64,000 nucleotides of DNA. Source: Phoenix dactylifera. Its lineage: Eukaryota; Streptophyta; Magnoliopsida; Arecales; Arecaceae. The notes under the pieces were generated by a model that had not been told where the DNA came from, ran no database searches, and was given only the letters and a program-made list of their open reading frames with translations. The DNA lies in NCBI RefSeq assembly GCF_009389715.1, contig NC_052399.1, forward strand, positions 2,620,938 through 2,684,937, read 5' to 3'. Position 1 is the first letter of the stretch. Each line of letters begins with the position of its first letter. A program made the position numbers and the translations under genes. Below, piece by piece: positions 13,073 through 23,328 of this stretch.

Positions 13073-13087
13073 AAGAGTCCAGTTGCA
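13073..13087 (+). repeat. LINE target-site duplication, left copy
   Basis: The 15 bases AAGAGTCCAGTTGCA occur here, at 19332-19346 and at 19740-19754, bounding two LINE copies. The same bases appear once, uninterrupted, at 48771-48785 in the paralogous flank, which is the pre-insertion site. Confidence 0.92.
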
Positions 13088-13120
13088 ATTGTTACTTGTT
13101 AACCTTGGTGACAGTGGAGT

Positions 13121-15151
13121 ATGGCGGCACGGGGCCCTGCTGAATCGGAGACGACGGAGGTGGGGATGGGGGAGAAAGGGACGCAACCTCACCTGAAGGC
13201 GGCCGAGAAGGCCCGGACATGGGCGGATGTGGCAAAGGGCCCGTCGAGGGTGCCGTCCTGGACAAATCACCAGATCTCGGCGGCGGAGCTCGAGGCCCTG
13301 AAGCGGCGGTTCACGGACGTGGTGGAGTTCTCGCCGGAGAAGATGGAAGCGGCCAGGGCGGCGTGGCGAGATACGGCAGTTATCATGCGGAGTTTGGGCC
13401 GCCGCGTGCCGGTGGACTGGATCAAGAAGGAGCTGCGGGTGGCCGGGAAACTTGATTATGATGCTGAGGACTTCCTGTTGGCAGAGGAGACGGTTGTGTT
13501 TCGATTCCAGAGTGAGAGGGATCGGGAGGCGGTAATGGAGGCTGGTCCGTGGCTGGTGGCTGGCCAGCTCCTAGCCATGGAGCGCTGGCGGCCGAATTTC
13601 GTTCCGGGGACCAACCAACTACGCCGAGCTGTTGTGTGGTTGAGGCTGCCCAATCTTCCGACGGAATACTGGAAAAAGGAACTAATTTGGGAGATAGCAG
13701 CAAAAGCTGGGCGACCTCTGGCTCTGGACACGGTCACCGACCAGGGCCGGAAGCTGGGATATGCTCGCGTCAAGGTGGAGCTGGACGCCGGCAGCCCGAT
13801 CAGACCTGGGACTTTCATCCAAGTAAGTTCTGAACTCCACTGGCAAATATTTCGCGATGAAAACCTACCTGGGTTTTGCTTCAAATGTGCTCGGCTGGGG
13901 CACGGGGAGGGGACCTGTCCCTACCCCACGACTCCGGCGATGTCCGAAGTCCAGCGGACCGAAGGGGATGCATCTTCCCAGGCACCGATCTCTGAGTCGG
14001 AGGAGGAGAATGCGTCGGGGTGCCGACTCCCTTTTGGTCCATGGCTGTCGACTACCAAGATTCGGCCTCCCAAGGTCAACAAACCGGTGAAGAAGCCGGT
14101 CGAGGTGAAGGCTGATCACACGCCGGTGCGGGAGCCTGGCGGGTCGGGGCCGCGATCTCCCAAGGCTTCACCGAATCCTTCCGTGTCGCCGTTAGACACG
14201 GATGGATGGCAGAAGCCAACCAAGTTGGCAAGGAGGAGGTCACCGGAGCAAGTTTCATCGGCGGTGAACGCTGGGAAGGCTCAACTCGGAGCAGACGCCG
14301 GGTCGGACACGGTGTCTGCTGAGGGAATGGGCCAGACAGTGCAGGTGGGCCAGCTGGATCGGGCCGTGCCAGGGCGGGCCAAGACGGTGGGAATGGATCC
14401 GGGCCCAAGCCCGAACCTTATATCCCAACGAGGGCCGGGCCAAGAGGGAACGGGCCTGACTGGGGCCAAGGGGACGGCCCATGGACTGGGCTCTAGCCCG
14501 ATGAAGAGGGCCAGAAGCCCGGCCAAGGCGAGACGGGGCTCGGGGGTGACTGAGCCGACTCAGCTCCTCCGTTCGGCGTCGTCGGCTTCACTCGAGGATT
14601 CGCATCTACGCCGGCGAGAGGAGGGACGACGGCACTTCCGGAGTGCATCCTTGCCGCCGGCGAGAGCCCCCACCCGGCCCGGGGCAGGCCGTGCTCACGC
14701 TGCTGACCGGACGGCCGGGGTTCCGCTTGTTGAGGGCGGTGCAGACAGGCCGTGCAGGCTGGTGACGGAGGGCGGGACCCAGCGGTCGGGGGTGGCCGTG
14801 GCCACTGGCGGCGAGCCGGCTCTGGCCAAGGGAAAGGGACCGAAGGAGGTGCAGACGTCTACCTTTCAACCGCGGGAGGTGGTCTTGGCACATGTGGAGG
14901 ACCCCTCAGCAGGCCTGAGAAGGTTGGGGAAATCGGAAATGGGGGAAGGTTCCCTGCCAGCGACTACCAGAAACTCCCCTGTGGTGATGAGAGGAGTTCA
15001 TGGGGGCTCGGGACAGGGTCCTAATTCCCCTATACAGGATCATGGGCGGGTTGTGAGTCTGCTGCGGGCGGTGATTCAGGAAGGGGTGGAGAAGCTAGGG
15101 GAAGTGGCCAGTGAGCAGCCCACGAGGCCTGGGCCAAACTTTAACTGTTAG
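13121..15151 (+). CDS. LINE ORF1: DUF4283 / zinc-knuckle nucleic-acid-binding protein
   Basis: A 676-residue protein starting at MAARGPAES, 33 bases into the element. Residues about 60-240 form the DUF4283-type domain typical of plant L1 ORF1 (VFRFQSERDREAVMEAGPW, RAVVWLRLPNLPTEYW). A CX2CX4HX4C zinc knuckle follows (CFKCARLGHGEGTC, about residues 253-266). The remaining 400 residues are a low-complexity basic, Pro/Ser/Gly-rich tail. In this family ORF1 coats the LINE RNA as part of the retrotransposition particle. It ends nine bases before the probable ORF2 start, so ORF2 is probably made by reinitiation or a similar mechanism. The frame is intact. Confidence 0.9.
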   Translation: MAARGPAESETTEVGMGEKGTQPHLKAAEKARTWADVAKGPSRVPSWTNHQISAAELEALKRRFTDVVEFSPEKMEAARAAWRDTAVIMRSLGRRVPVDWIKKELRVAGKLDYDAEDFLLAEETVVFRFQSERDREAVMEAGPWLVAGQLLAMERWRPNFVPGTNQLRRAVVWLRLPNLPTEYWKKELIWEIAAKAGRPLALDTVTDQGRKLGYARVKVELDAGSPIRPGTFIQVSSELHWQIFRDENLPGFCFKCARLGHGEGTCPYPTTPAMSEVQRTEGDASSQAPISESEEENASGCRLPFGPWLSTTKIRPPKVNKPVKKPVEVKADHTPVREPGGSGPRSPKASPNPSVSPLDTDGWQKPTKLARRRSPEQVSSAVNAGKAQLGADAGSDTVSAEGMGQTVQVGQLDRAVPGRAKTVGMDPGPSPNLISQRGPGQEGTGLTGAKGTAHGLGSSPMKRARSPAKARRGSGVTEPTQLLRSASSASLEDSHLRRREEGRRHFRSASLPPARAPTRPGAGRAHAADRTAGVPLVEGGADRPCRLVTEGGTQRSGVAVATGGEPALAKGKGPKEVQTSTFQPREVVLAHVEDPSAGLRRLGKSEMGEGSLPATTRNSPVVMRGVHGGSGQGPNSPIQDHGRVVSLLRAVIQEGVEKLGEVASEQPTRPGPNFNC

Positions 15152-15206
15152 TGTTAAATGAAGATAATAGCATGGAATTGCAGGGGGGGCGGCCAAGCCT
15201 TCTTTT

Positions 15207-18200
15207 TTGTCGTCCTTCAAAAGACTAGCTCAGCTTCATTGCCCCGATATTTGCTTCCTATGTGAGACACGGGTGTCCGGAGATGGGCTACGTCGGGTGC
15301 AGCGACGTTTAGCAGCTGATTGGGATTCATTTGAGGTTGAATCCCAGGGATTGTCTGGAGGAATTTTGATGTTGTGGAAGCGAGGTGTTGCCTCTATTGA
15401 TGTTTTCCGCCATTGTACTCAGCAGGTGGTGATGGTTATATCGGAACCAAATGAACCCCCGTGGGTCTTGTGTGGTGTCTATGCCAGCACTGATTACCGG
15501 ACTAGGAGAGTCCTTTGGGGTGAGCTGTCATGTTTACTGACTCAAGGGGTGCCGACATTGGTAGTGGGTGATTTTAACTGTGTATTAGGCCCTAATGAGA
15601 AACGAGGTGGGAGGACCTACTCTGACTCAGTGGATAGGAGGGAGTTTCGGGAGTTTCTGGATGCAAATGGATTGGTGGACCTCGGCTTCACCGGATCGCG
15701 GTTCACTTGGTGCAACAATCAGTCTGGAGGAGGGAGAGTATGGGAGCGACTTGACAGAGCTATTGCATCCCCGGATTGGATTCAGCGTTTTCCATCTTAC
15801 CAGGTTAGTCATCTTCCTCGTATTGCTTCAGATCACTGCCCTCTTTTGATTTCTACAGCTTCGACATCCAGTCATTATAGCCCTTTCCGGTTCGAGAAGC
15901 TGTGGTTGTCATACCCACAATCTTGGGAAGTGGTCAGGGGGGCTTGGGGAGTGCCAGTACAGGAAAATGCTATGCAGAGGGTGTCGCGTAGTTTGGAGCT
16001 TACTAAGCGTCGCCTTCGAAGATGGAATCGGGATGTTGTGGGTAATGTGTTCCGGAGATTGGAGGAGGTGGAGGGGTTGATTGCGAATCTCCAAGGAAGG
16101 GAGGATCGTGAGGGGGAGCTGGAGGAGGAGGAGATGGCAGACTTACGACGACATCTGTCATCCCATCACTCATTGTTGCATCAGCAGGAGATTTTCTGGA
16201 GGCAGAAGTCGAGAGTTCAGTGGGTCAAAGAGGGAGATCGAAACACCAGCTTTTTCCACCGATCGACGGTCATCAGGAGGCAAAGGAATATGATACGATC
16301 ACTGAGAGTGGGAGTGGGACAGCGGGTGGAGGAGGACTCTGCAGTGAGACAGTTGTTGTTTGATTTCTTCAGGACTAGATGGACGGAGGTAGAGGAGCCC
16401 TTGGAGCTTGGCCGGCTTCCCAGGCCGGCGGTCAGAGTTGAGGAGGCAGAAAATGAAGCATTGATTCGACCTGTGTCTGATAAAGAAGTACAAGAGGTGG
16501 TATGGGCTCTAGCAGAGGATAAGGCCCCAGGTCCGGACGGGTTTCCACCCTTCTTTTTTCGGAGATATTGGAGTATTATACGGAGGTCGGTGGTAGAGGC
16601 AGTGCAGCTATTTTTCAGTCGGGCGGTGATGACAGATGACTGGCAGGCTACTTATATCACTCTGATACCGAAGCGTCAGGATGCATCGGAACCGGGCCAC
16701 TATAGGCCCATTAGCTTGTGCACCACTTTGTATAAGATAGTGACGAGGCTTATGGTTGGGAGAATGAAGACTGTGTTGCCTAGCATTATTAGTCAGGAGC
16801 AGGGAGCATTTGTGGGAGGGAGAAGCATATCAGATAACATCTTGTTGGCACAGGAGATGATGGGTGACCTACAGAGAGCCCCGAGGAGGAGGGGTTTGAT
16901 GGCAGTGAAAGTGGACATGGAGCGTGCCTATGACCGGATCCGCTGGGCCTTCCTTAGATGGGCACTGGAGAGTTTTGGCTTCCACCCGACCTGGATTGAC
17001 TGGGTTTCTGGCGTTGTGCAGGGACCTAGGTTCTCCATATTGGTCAATGGTACGCCTTCGCCTTTTTTTCGGGCCACTATGGGGCTCCGCCAGGGATGCC
17101 CTTTGTCCCCATATCTTTTTATCCTATGCTCTGATGCCCTTTCCCGTGCACTACGTGTAGCTTGCGAGAACCGGGAGTTGGATGCCTATAGTCCAGCCCC
17201 GGCTGCTCGCCCCATTTCTCACTTGCTTTTTGCAGATGATTGCCTGCTACTTGCCAGGGCAAGGGTGAGGGATGCACGAGCTCTCCAGAGAGTATTGACT
17301 GAGTACTGTGGGGCGTCCGGACAGAGGATCAATCTCCGGAAGTCATCTATACATTTCAGCCCACGCACGGAGCGGAGGGTACGCCGAGAGATCAGGGTGA
17401 TATTGGGGATGCAGGAGCAGGAGGGAGCTCTGGACTACCTTGGGGTCCCCATCACTGGGAGGAGATTGCGAGTGGCGGAGTGCTCTACTTTGGTGCAGAG
17501 GATGCAGAGCAGACTTGAGGGCTGGAGGGCCTCATCACTTTCTATGATGGGTAGGCTGACGCTGGTCAGGTCTGTTCTCTCTTCCATGCCTATTTACCTT
17601 ATGGCCCATACTGTTGTGCCGAAGACGATTTTGATGGGGATAGAGCGGCTTATGCGTGGCTTCCTGTGGGGCTCCTTGGGGAGAGGCCATGGGGTACATT
17701 TGGTGGCCTGGGGGAGAGTTTGTTCGCCTCTGGGCGAGGGTGGCTTGGGGGTGCAGTCACTGCTGGTGAGGCGGGAGGCGCTCCTGGCGCGGCGGGCAGT
17801 GCAGATTGTTCTGGAGCCCCAGGGACTGTGGAGTCAGGTTATGATAGCGAGATATGGCCGGGCAGGCCCTGCTGGCCCGGCGGTGGGGAGACGTAGGACC
17901 TCTGTTATGTGGCGGGAGGTTGGGAGGTATCTGCCTATGGCCCTGGCGCACACTAGATGGCTGATTGGTGACGGTCGGAGCATTGACGTGATGGAGGAGC
18001 CATGGGTGGATGCACTTCCATTGAGTTTGTGGCCGACGATGATCAGCGGTGAGGGGGCGGAGGGACTACGGGTCTGCGACCTTATGATGCCGGGGGAGGC
18101 AGAGTGGGATGTGGATAGGCTGGGCCAGTTATTTGGGGAGCACCTAGCCGAGCGAGTACAGGCCCTTCCTGTTCCGGGATCAGCAGGGCCAGATGTCAGG

Positions 18201-19307
18201 GTATGGAGCACCACCTGCAGTGTCAGAGTCAGGGTGGGCGATGTTGCTCGGGTCCTTCAGCAGGGATCAGAGCGGGGCAGGGACTGTGGCTGGGTCTGGA
18301 GATTTGGGCTACACCAGAGAGTTGCACTTTTTCTCTGGAAGGTAGCCTGGGATCGTCTACCGACGAGCTGGATTTTGAGCCGACGTGGGGTCAGCATTCC
18401 ACCTGTGTGCCTATCTTGTGAGGTGGACGAGTCAGTGGATCATGCTCTATTCCAGTGCGTTTGGGCGAGGCGGACTTGGAGGCTGTCCGAGATTCCGGAG
18501 AGTGCCTGGAGCCGGAGGGATTGTTTTTTGGAGGAGGTTCGGCAGTGGTCTAGCTCCCCTCAGATGCGCCTTGCGGCTATTCGAGCGTCCTGCACAGCGT
18601 ACCAGATCTGGCTGGCCAGGAACGCTCGAGTATTTGGCGAGCTCCGCCCGTCCCCACGATTCGTGATGGAGCGGGCTCGGACACAGGCAGCAGAGCTTCT
18701 CTCTGCAGGGTTGGATGATAGACCTTTGATAGCCCGGGACATCTGGGGCCCCCATACTGCTACGGCAGCTTCTCATACGGTGTTTTTCACCTGGGAGCCC
18801 CCACCCCCGAGTTTCCTCAAGGTCAACTTCGACGGTTCGGTCCTGGATGGAGGCAGGAGAGGAGGGGCAGGTTTTATTATCAGAGGGCCGAGCTCTACCA
18901 TGGTGGCAGCAGGGGGGTGTCAGATCTTTGATACTTCGGTACCAGGGGCTGAGCTGCGAGCGGCTTGGCTGGGATTGCGACATGCGCGGCGTGTGCTTCG
19001 GGCGAACGCTATCCTTCTGGAGGGCGACTCGTCCACGGTCATCAGATGGGCCCAGCAGGGCCCTCACAGGGACGGAGGAGGGGTGCATCCTCTGCTTCGT
19101 GATATAGGGTCGATAGTAGGGGAGGGGATCACCTTTCGGGCTATGCATATATATCGGGAGGCCAATGGGGCCGTGGACTGGGTGGCGGCATATGTGGCTC
19201 GCCACTCGGGAGATACCCTATGGGTTGGTGAGGATGACTTACCCGGTGCTTTTCGGGACATTTTGTTTGCAGACGCTTCTGGGTGTATTCGTACCCGTCT
19301 AATATGA
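15207..19307 (+). CDS. LINE ORF2: endonuclease, reverse transcriptase, RNase H
   Basis: A 1366-residue open frame. Domains in order: AP-type endonuclease, residues 1-215 (DICFLCETR, VVGDFNCVLG, SDHCPLL); reverse transcriptase, about 435-735 (KAPGPDGFPPFFF, VDMERAYDRI, MGLRQGCPLSPY, and the catalytic FADD near 674); zf-RVT, about 1030-1090 (ALFLWKVAWDRLPT); RNase H, about 1205-1335 (NFDGS, GAELRA, EGDS, NGAVDWVA). The natural start is probably ATG at 15160 (MKIIAWNCRGGG), but between it and 15207 the frame slips by one base in a G-run or T-run, so the uninterrupted frame begins at a TTG. All catalytic motifs of this polyprotein, which nicks the target and copies the LINE RNA, are present. Confidence 0.92.
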   Translation: MSSFKRLAQLHCPDICFLCETRVSGDGLRRVQRRLAADWDSFEVESQGLSGGILMLWKRGVASIDVFRHCTQQVVMVISEPNEPPWVLCGVYASTDYRTRRVLWGELSCLLTQGVPTLVVGDFNCVLGPNEKRGGRTYSDSVDRREFREFLDANGLVDLGFTGSRFTWCNNQSGGGRVWERLDRAIASPDWIQRFPSYQVSHLPRIASDHCPLLISTASTSSHYSPFRFEKLWLSYPQSWEVVRGAWGVPVQENAMQRVSRSLELTKRRLRRWNRDVVGNVFRRLEEVEGLIANLQGREDREGELEEEEMADLRRHLSSHHSLLHQQEIFWRQKSRVQWVKEGDRNTSFFHRSTVIRRQRNMIRSLRVGVGQRVEEDSAVRQLLFDFFRTRWTEVEEPLELGRLPRPAVRVEEAENEALIRPVSDKEVQEVVWALAEDKAPGPDGFPPFFFRRYWSIIRRSVVEAVQLFFSRAVMTDDWQATYITLIPKRQDASEPGHYRPISLCTTLYKIVTRLMVGRMKTVLPSIISQEQGAFVGGRSISDNILLAQEMMGDLQRAPRRRGLMAVKVDMERAYDRIRWAFLRWALESFGFHPTWIDWVSGVVQGPRFSILVNGTPSPFFRATMGLRQGCPLSPYLFILCSDALSRALRVACENRELDAYSPAPAARPISHLLFADDCLLLARARVRDARALQRVLTEYCGASGQRINLRKSSIHFSPRTERRVRREIRVILGMQEQEGALDYLGVPITGRRLRVAECSTLVQRMQSRLEGWRASSLSMMGRLTLVRSVLSSMPIYLMAHTVVPKTILMGIERLMRGFLWGSLGRGHGVHLVAWGRVCSPLGEGGLGVQSLLVRREALLARRAVQIVLEPQGLWSQVMIARYGRAGPAGPAVGRRRTSVMWREVGRYLPMALAHTRWLIGDGRSIDVMEEPWVDALPLSLWPTMISGEGAEGLRVCDLMMPGEAEWDVDRLGQLFGEHLAERVQALPVPGSAGPDVRVWSTTCSVRVRVGDVARVLQQGSERGRDCGWVWRFGLHQRVALFLWKVAWDRLPTSWILSRRGVSIPPVCLSCEVDESVDHALFQCVWARRTWRLSEIPESAWSRRDCFLEEVRQWSSSPQMRLAAIRASCTAYQIWLARNARVFGELRPSPRFVMERARTQAAELLSAGLDDRPLIARDIWGPHTATAASHTVFFTWEPPPPSFLKVNFDGSVLDGGRRGGAGFIIRGPSSTMVAAGGCQIFDTSVPGAELRAAWLGLRHARRVLRANAILLEGDSSTVIRWAQQGPHRDGGGVHPLLRDIGSIVGEGITFRAMHIYREANGAVDWVAAYVARHSGDTLWVGEDDLPGAFRDILFADASGCIRTRLI

Positions 19308-19346
19308 ATCACCTGTTTTAGCAAAAAAAAAAAGAGTCCAGTTGCA

Positions 19347-19739
19347 GTTCCTGGAGCAGAGCTGCGTGCAGCCTGGGCAGGCCTTCGACATGCGCGGATA
19401 GTATTGCGAGCCAGCTCGATTATTTTGGAGGGTGACTCGGCCACTGTCGTCCGGTGGATACAGAGGGGATTGGGGGGTGAGGGCACAGACCATCCCTTGA
19501 TTCGCGATATTGTGATGATGTGTGAGGAGGGGGCCTTTCTGGCCAAGCATGTATTCAGGGAGGCCAATGGGGCAGCCAATTGGGTGGCTGCCCATGCAGC
19601 CCACCACTCGGGGTATGCCCTCTGGTCGGAGGAGGCGGAGCTGCCATTGGCACTCCGTGAGGTATTGTATTTTGATCTTATTAGGTGTATTCGTACCCGT
19701 ACTGTATGAAGCATCCGTTTTCAGCAAAAAAAAAAAAAA
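19347..19739 (+). mobile_element. 5'-truncated LINE, RNase H end only
   Basis: About 390 bases encode the end of ORF2 from VPGAELRAAW to the stop at 19709, then a 3' UTR and an A tail of about 15 bases. It is flanked by the same 15-base repeat as the full-length LINE next door. The protein resembles the LINE at 1-1617 more than its neighbour, so it comes from a different subfamily copy. The last RNase H acidic residue reads Asn (NGAANWVA, where the others have NGAADWVA or NGAVDWVA). Confidence 0.9.
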
Positions 19740-19754
19740 AAGAGTCCAGTTGCA

Positions 19755-19906
19755 GTCAAGAGTATGGCTACAAAAGCCAAAAGCCTGCCGCATATTTTGA
19801 AGTCCGCGTGCTGCTTATGTTTCCATGCACCCTCTCACTTATCCTTTATCTCTCTTTCTTCCCATCAGATTTAGGTGTATCGTTTTCGTGTACCAATAGG
19901 AATACT
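19755..19906. other. Flank of the LINE pair, no gene
   Basis: The first 45 bases match 48786-48818, the other side of the LINE pre-insertion site. After that the sequence is unique up to the start of the E0 homology at about 19907. The corresponding interval in the second block is 3 kb long and holds the MATE relic D, so a deletion or rearrangement separates the two. Confidence 0.5.
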
Positions 19907-20930
19907 TGTGTTTTTATTCTTGCTGTTGGTGCAGGTAGGAAGCCACAATCATACAGAACTTTAGGGATCATATATATATGTCTGATATGGCGTACCTTTA
20001 ATAAGATAACAATAGCTTCATAATAAATTCTCTGCAGATGTTACATTATCTCTATACCAATTATTAGTTACTATTGCAATTAGTCAATTCAGCTTGGTAC
20101 ATAGTTATGTAACCCTACACAATGTTATAAAAGGTTTAAAAACAGTTAATAAAACGTGGTGCATACTTAATATAGCTTGACGTAAGCATATGTTCTTGTT
20201 TTCCTCGCTGGTGTACAATTCTGAAGATTGCATTGGCTTTGAAACAAATTTCCAAACTCAACTCCCAACAAGTAAACATTTTAAGTTTCTGTTGCTGAAG
20301 TTATAAATGGAGTAAACTGTTCCACCGACATGTTGGAATATCTAAAGCTATGGTCCGATACAAACCTTTTTTTTTTAATTTGTGGTTCATTTGAGATGTG
20401 TTCTCGTTGCTCATATTCTAATTTAGCCTCGAACATAGTTAACTCACCATTGCAATTAGGTAAGTAAGCTTGGTATATAGGTAATATAGCATAGCACATA
20501 TTTAAGTTAACCTACATACAATTAAATGAAACTGGTACACAATTAAGTCTTCTCTGCACACAGTTAAGTTAACTCAGCACTCAATGCTGGCCTATGTGTG
20601 GGTCTGCTAGATGTGCACTGGCCCATGGACGCTGAGCTGCGCGCGGGCCTGCTAGTGCCATGGATGTTGTTAAAGATTGTTTAACCACAATTAATATCCC
20701 CAGTAGGGCAAGCATCTATATATTTTGAAGTCTAATTTAGCCTGGTGTAGTTAATTTAGCAAAGTACACAGTTGATACAACATGACATCCAGTTAAGAGC
20801 ACGACATCAAAGACATAATTTGGCCGATCATCTCAAAAAAATCAATGTAATCATCTTATTTGTTTCAATGTTATATCACACAAAATAAAAATGTTAGAAA
20901 GCTATTTTACATTACATGCTCTAATCTCCC

Positions 20931-21570
20931 TTCCTATATAACTTCTCATCGTACCATGACCAGAACCTATCATATGTAATGCAGAGGTCATTTAACAAAA
21001 TATTGCCTACAATCCAGCTCCTGTATAAAGAGGGATCCTTGAACTCTTCCTACAATGGTCCTGATGTGCCTAGTGTCAGTACTTTTGCAAACATGAACAC
21101 GTATGCCCCGTAGTCCATACTATCGGGCGTCTATTGTGCACACTCTCGAATTTCACGAACGACACATTTAGGGATATAGTATCCGGCGCAGTCGTTTAGC
21201 CAATATCGCACAAATGATGCCTGCATGAATGTCGAGAATAGATTATTTTTTGTGTATCTATGATTAAAAAAAATAATGTAACATATTGTACAAGTGATAC
21301 CCACATATCTAATAGCGTTGTTTGCAACATTAAAACTCCACATTGAATTGTAGCATTCAAAACGCTGCTCCTTCAAGTCCAAAGCAATTCGATACCAATG
21401 TCATTCCATATTCATCAGAATGAATAGATATCTACAATGTTCAAGATCGGCAACTTGTATATCCCCTAACCATTTCTGAATACTAGGCAGGAATGAATCT
21501 AGAATACGTTTGGTAACATCAATGGTTACCTCAAGAATGCACGATAGACGTGGAAGCACAGTAGCCTACA
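20931..21570 (-). pseudogene. Ulp1-like C48 cysteine peptidase relic (E0 copy 1)
   Basis: The minus strand encodes the end of a Ulp1-type SUMO-peptidase-like domain as found in plant MULEs of the Kaonashi type: HWYRIALDLKEQRFECYNS, then DSMDYGAYVFMFAKVL, ending in DRFWSWYDEKLYRKGD and a stop at 20931. The catalytic Cys position reads Tyr (DYG, where the copy at 25.1 kb keeps DCG). A TGA lies directly before the His-Trp pair. The domain is therefore dead. A second copy with the same two changes is at 53005-53650. Confidence 0.75.
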
Positions 21571-22634
21571 CAATTTATAATGGCACACAATTAACATTTT
21601 TTTGAACACAGTTAACAAACTTCATGATTCACAATAATTCAGAACCTGTAACTCGCAACGCAAGAATAAAGCTGGATTCTCAATGGCCTCAGTATACTCT
21701 AGCTAAAAAAGCTCTGTGATACGAAAGTATACGTTCATGACCTGTACTTAATGAAACAACATGTTAAAATAGAAAATGATATAGACTTAAGTGAATTGGT
21801 GTCATCTAAGATGTCTGCATCACAAATATATTCAAACAATAATTTTTAATAATATCAACTCAAAATTAGAAACACAGAATTGAGTAAACCATCTTGCATT
21901 AGTGAATGATTTTAAAAACTATAACAAAGAATAGAAATAGCACTGAATAGCTATCAATGAAAGATATTCATGATTTTTCCATCACAAATATGTCAAATAT
22001 GTTATCTTAACCTCTCTATCTATTAATTTCTCAAATCCTAACCATTCCTGCAATTTAAAAACAAATGCCCTAGAATACTATATAACAGTTTGGTGTTCGA
22101 TAAAAAATTGGAAAAATTATGCTACAACGGTTGACAAACCTATTGAAGGGCTCTAGAGACGACTCAGGGACGAAATTGGAAGTAATATCGAGTGAAGCTT
22201 CGGCTACCACCGAGTCGGGCGAAGTCGAGAACGTTAAGGAAAGCTTCTAGAACAGCCATCGATGGAATGCCATATAGTCCTAATTCTCAGTCGGACAATG
22301 AAGAAAAAATAGAGTCGAACTCACAAAATTGGGGTTGGAAACTAGAAAATACGAGAAGAGTGGAAGAGTAGATGTGCGGGAGAGTGGAAGGATTTTCTCT
22401 TCTGATTAGGAAAGAGTTTTCTCTTCCAATTAGGGAAACAGATTAACGGTGGAAAAATAGAGAACGGATTGCCGATGGGTTAGAGAGTCAGACTTAGGGT
22501 TGGAAACAAGAAAAGAGAGGAAGACCAGAAGGGCACAAGATGAAGGGGTATTTTCATCTCAAGAATAAAGCTAGTTACATATTGGCACAATGCTGGACCG
22601 GTTGTTATAAAACCAACTGGTCAACAAAGACTTA

Positions 22635-22643
22635 AAATTAGAG
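22635..22643 (+). repeat. 9-bp target-site duplication of MULE A', left
   Basis: AAATTAGAG here and at 36964-36972 bound element A'. The uninterrupted site is at 54690-54698. Nine bases is the Mutator-family length. Confidence 0.88.
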
Positions 22644-23328
22644 AGGGAAATTACTTCCCCATCCTTCAAATGACTCTTGTAACAGGAAGTCCCCGTTGAC
22701 CAAATGTAGCACTTCCAGTCTAGGACTAAAGGGTTCTTTAATTTTCGGTCCCTGAGTCACCATTTCTTTTAAAATACAGTATCGAAAATGCCCCCAAGTG
22801 ACCCCACGGTAGGTATTTACTGAAGATCTTAAAATAGAAGATGTTTGAAGCAGAAAAACAGGAGAAAAAATAGCCCACCTATCCGTTTTCTCTCGTTTCT
22901 TCTCTACCGAAGATGCTCCCAGGTGACCCCAACAGAAGGTGTTAACCGAAGATGCCCCCAGGTGATCCCACGGAAGGTGTTTACTAAAGATGCCTTTGGG
23001 AGAAGATTTTGAAGTGGAAAAACAGGGGAAAAAATAGCCCGCATATCTTATTCATTTTGTCTCTATTCTTCTCTGTTTTATCCTTGCCATGGGAGATTCT
23101 TTGATCAAGGAAGAGACAGACACCCATTAAGATGGATGCTAGAGGGATAGGGAGAGAGCATGTTAAGCCTTTGTGTTGACCTAAAAATGTTGAGAGTCCA
23201 CCTGTTCCCTATGTGACAGAACGCTGAGAGTCCCTCTTCCTCTGTGCTGTGAGACTCTGCTCCACTCTATCCTAACTCTGTTTGCAATTCGGAATCACTT
23301 GTTCATTGCCCCCTCTTTTTTCCATTGT

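Larger units (their letters stand above)
13088..19333 (+). mobile_element. Full-length L1-type LINE (about 6.2 kb)
   Basis: The element has a short 5' UTR, ORF1 (13121-15151), ORF2 (15160/15207-19307), a 3' UTR of about 15 bases and an A tail (19323-19333). It is flanked by a 15-base target-site duplication. Both large frames are open, so the copy is young. Its only visible defect is a one-base slip near the start of ORF2. Confidence 0.93.
19907..22643 (-). mobile_element. Old MULE right part (E0), first copy, left piece
   Basis: This stretch matches 51989-54698 nearly base for base over 2.7 kb. It carries a minus-strand Ulp1-like C48 peptidase relic, an upstream UTR-like region shared with MULEs A' and B', and the beginning of a MULE-type terminal repeat. 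The terminal repeat is cut at AAATTAGAG (22635-22643) by insertion of A' and resumes at 37007-37041. The left end of E0 has no recognisable terminal repeat, so E0 is truncated on that side in both copies. Confidence 0.75.

Noticed and set aside
18447-19205. 252-residue minus-strand open frame
   Set aside because: Antisense shadow of the LINE ORF2 RNase H region; the plus strand carries all the domain motifs.
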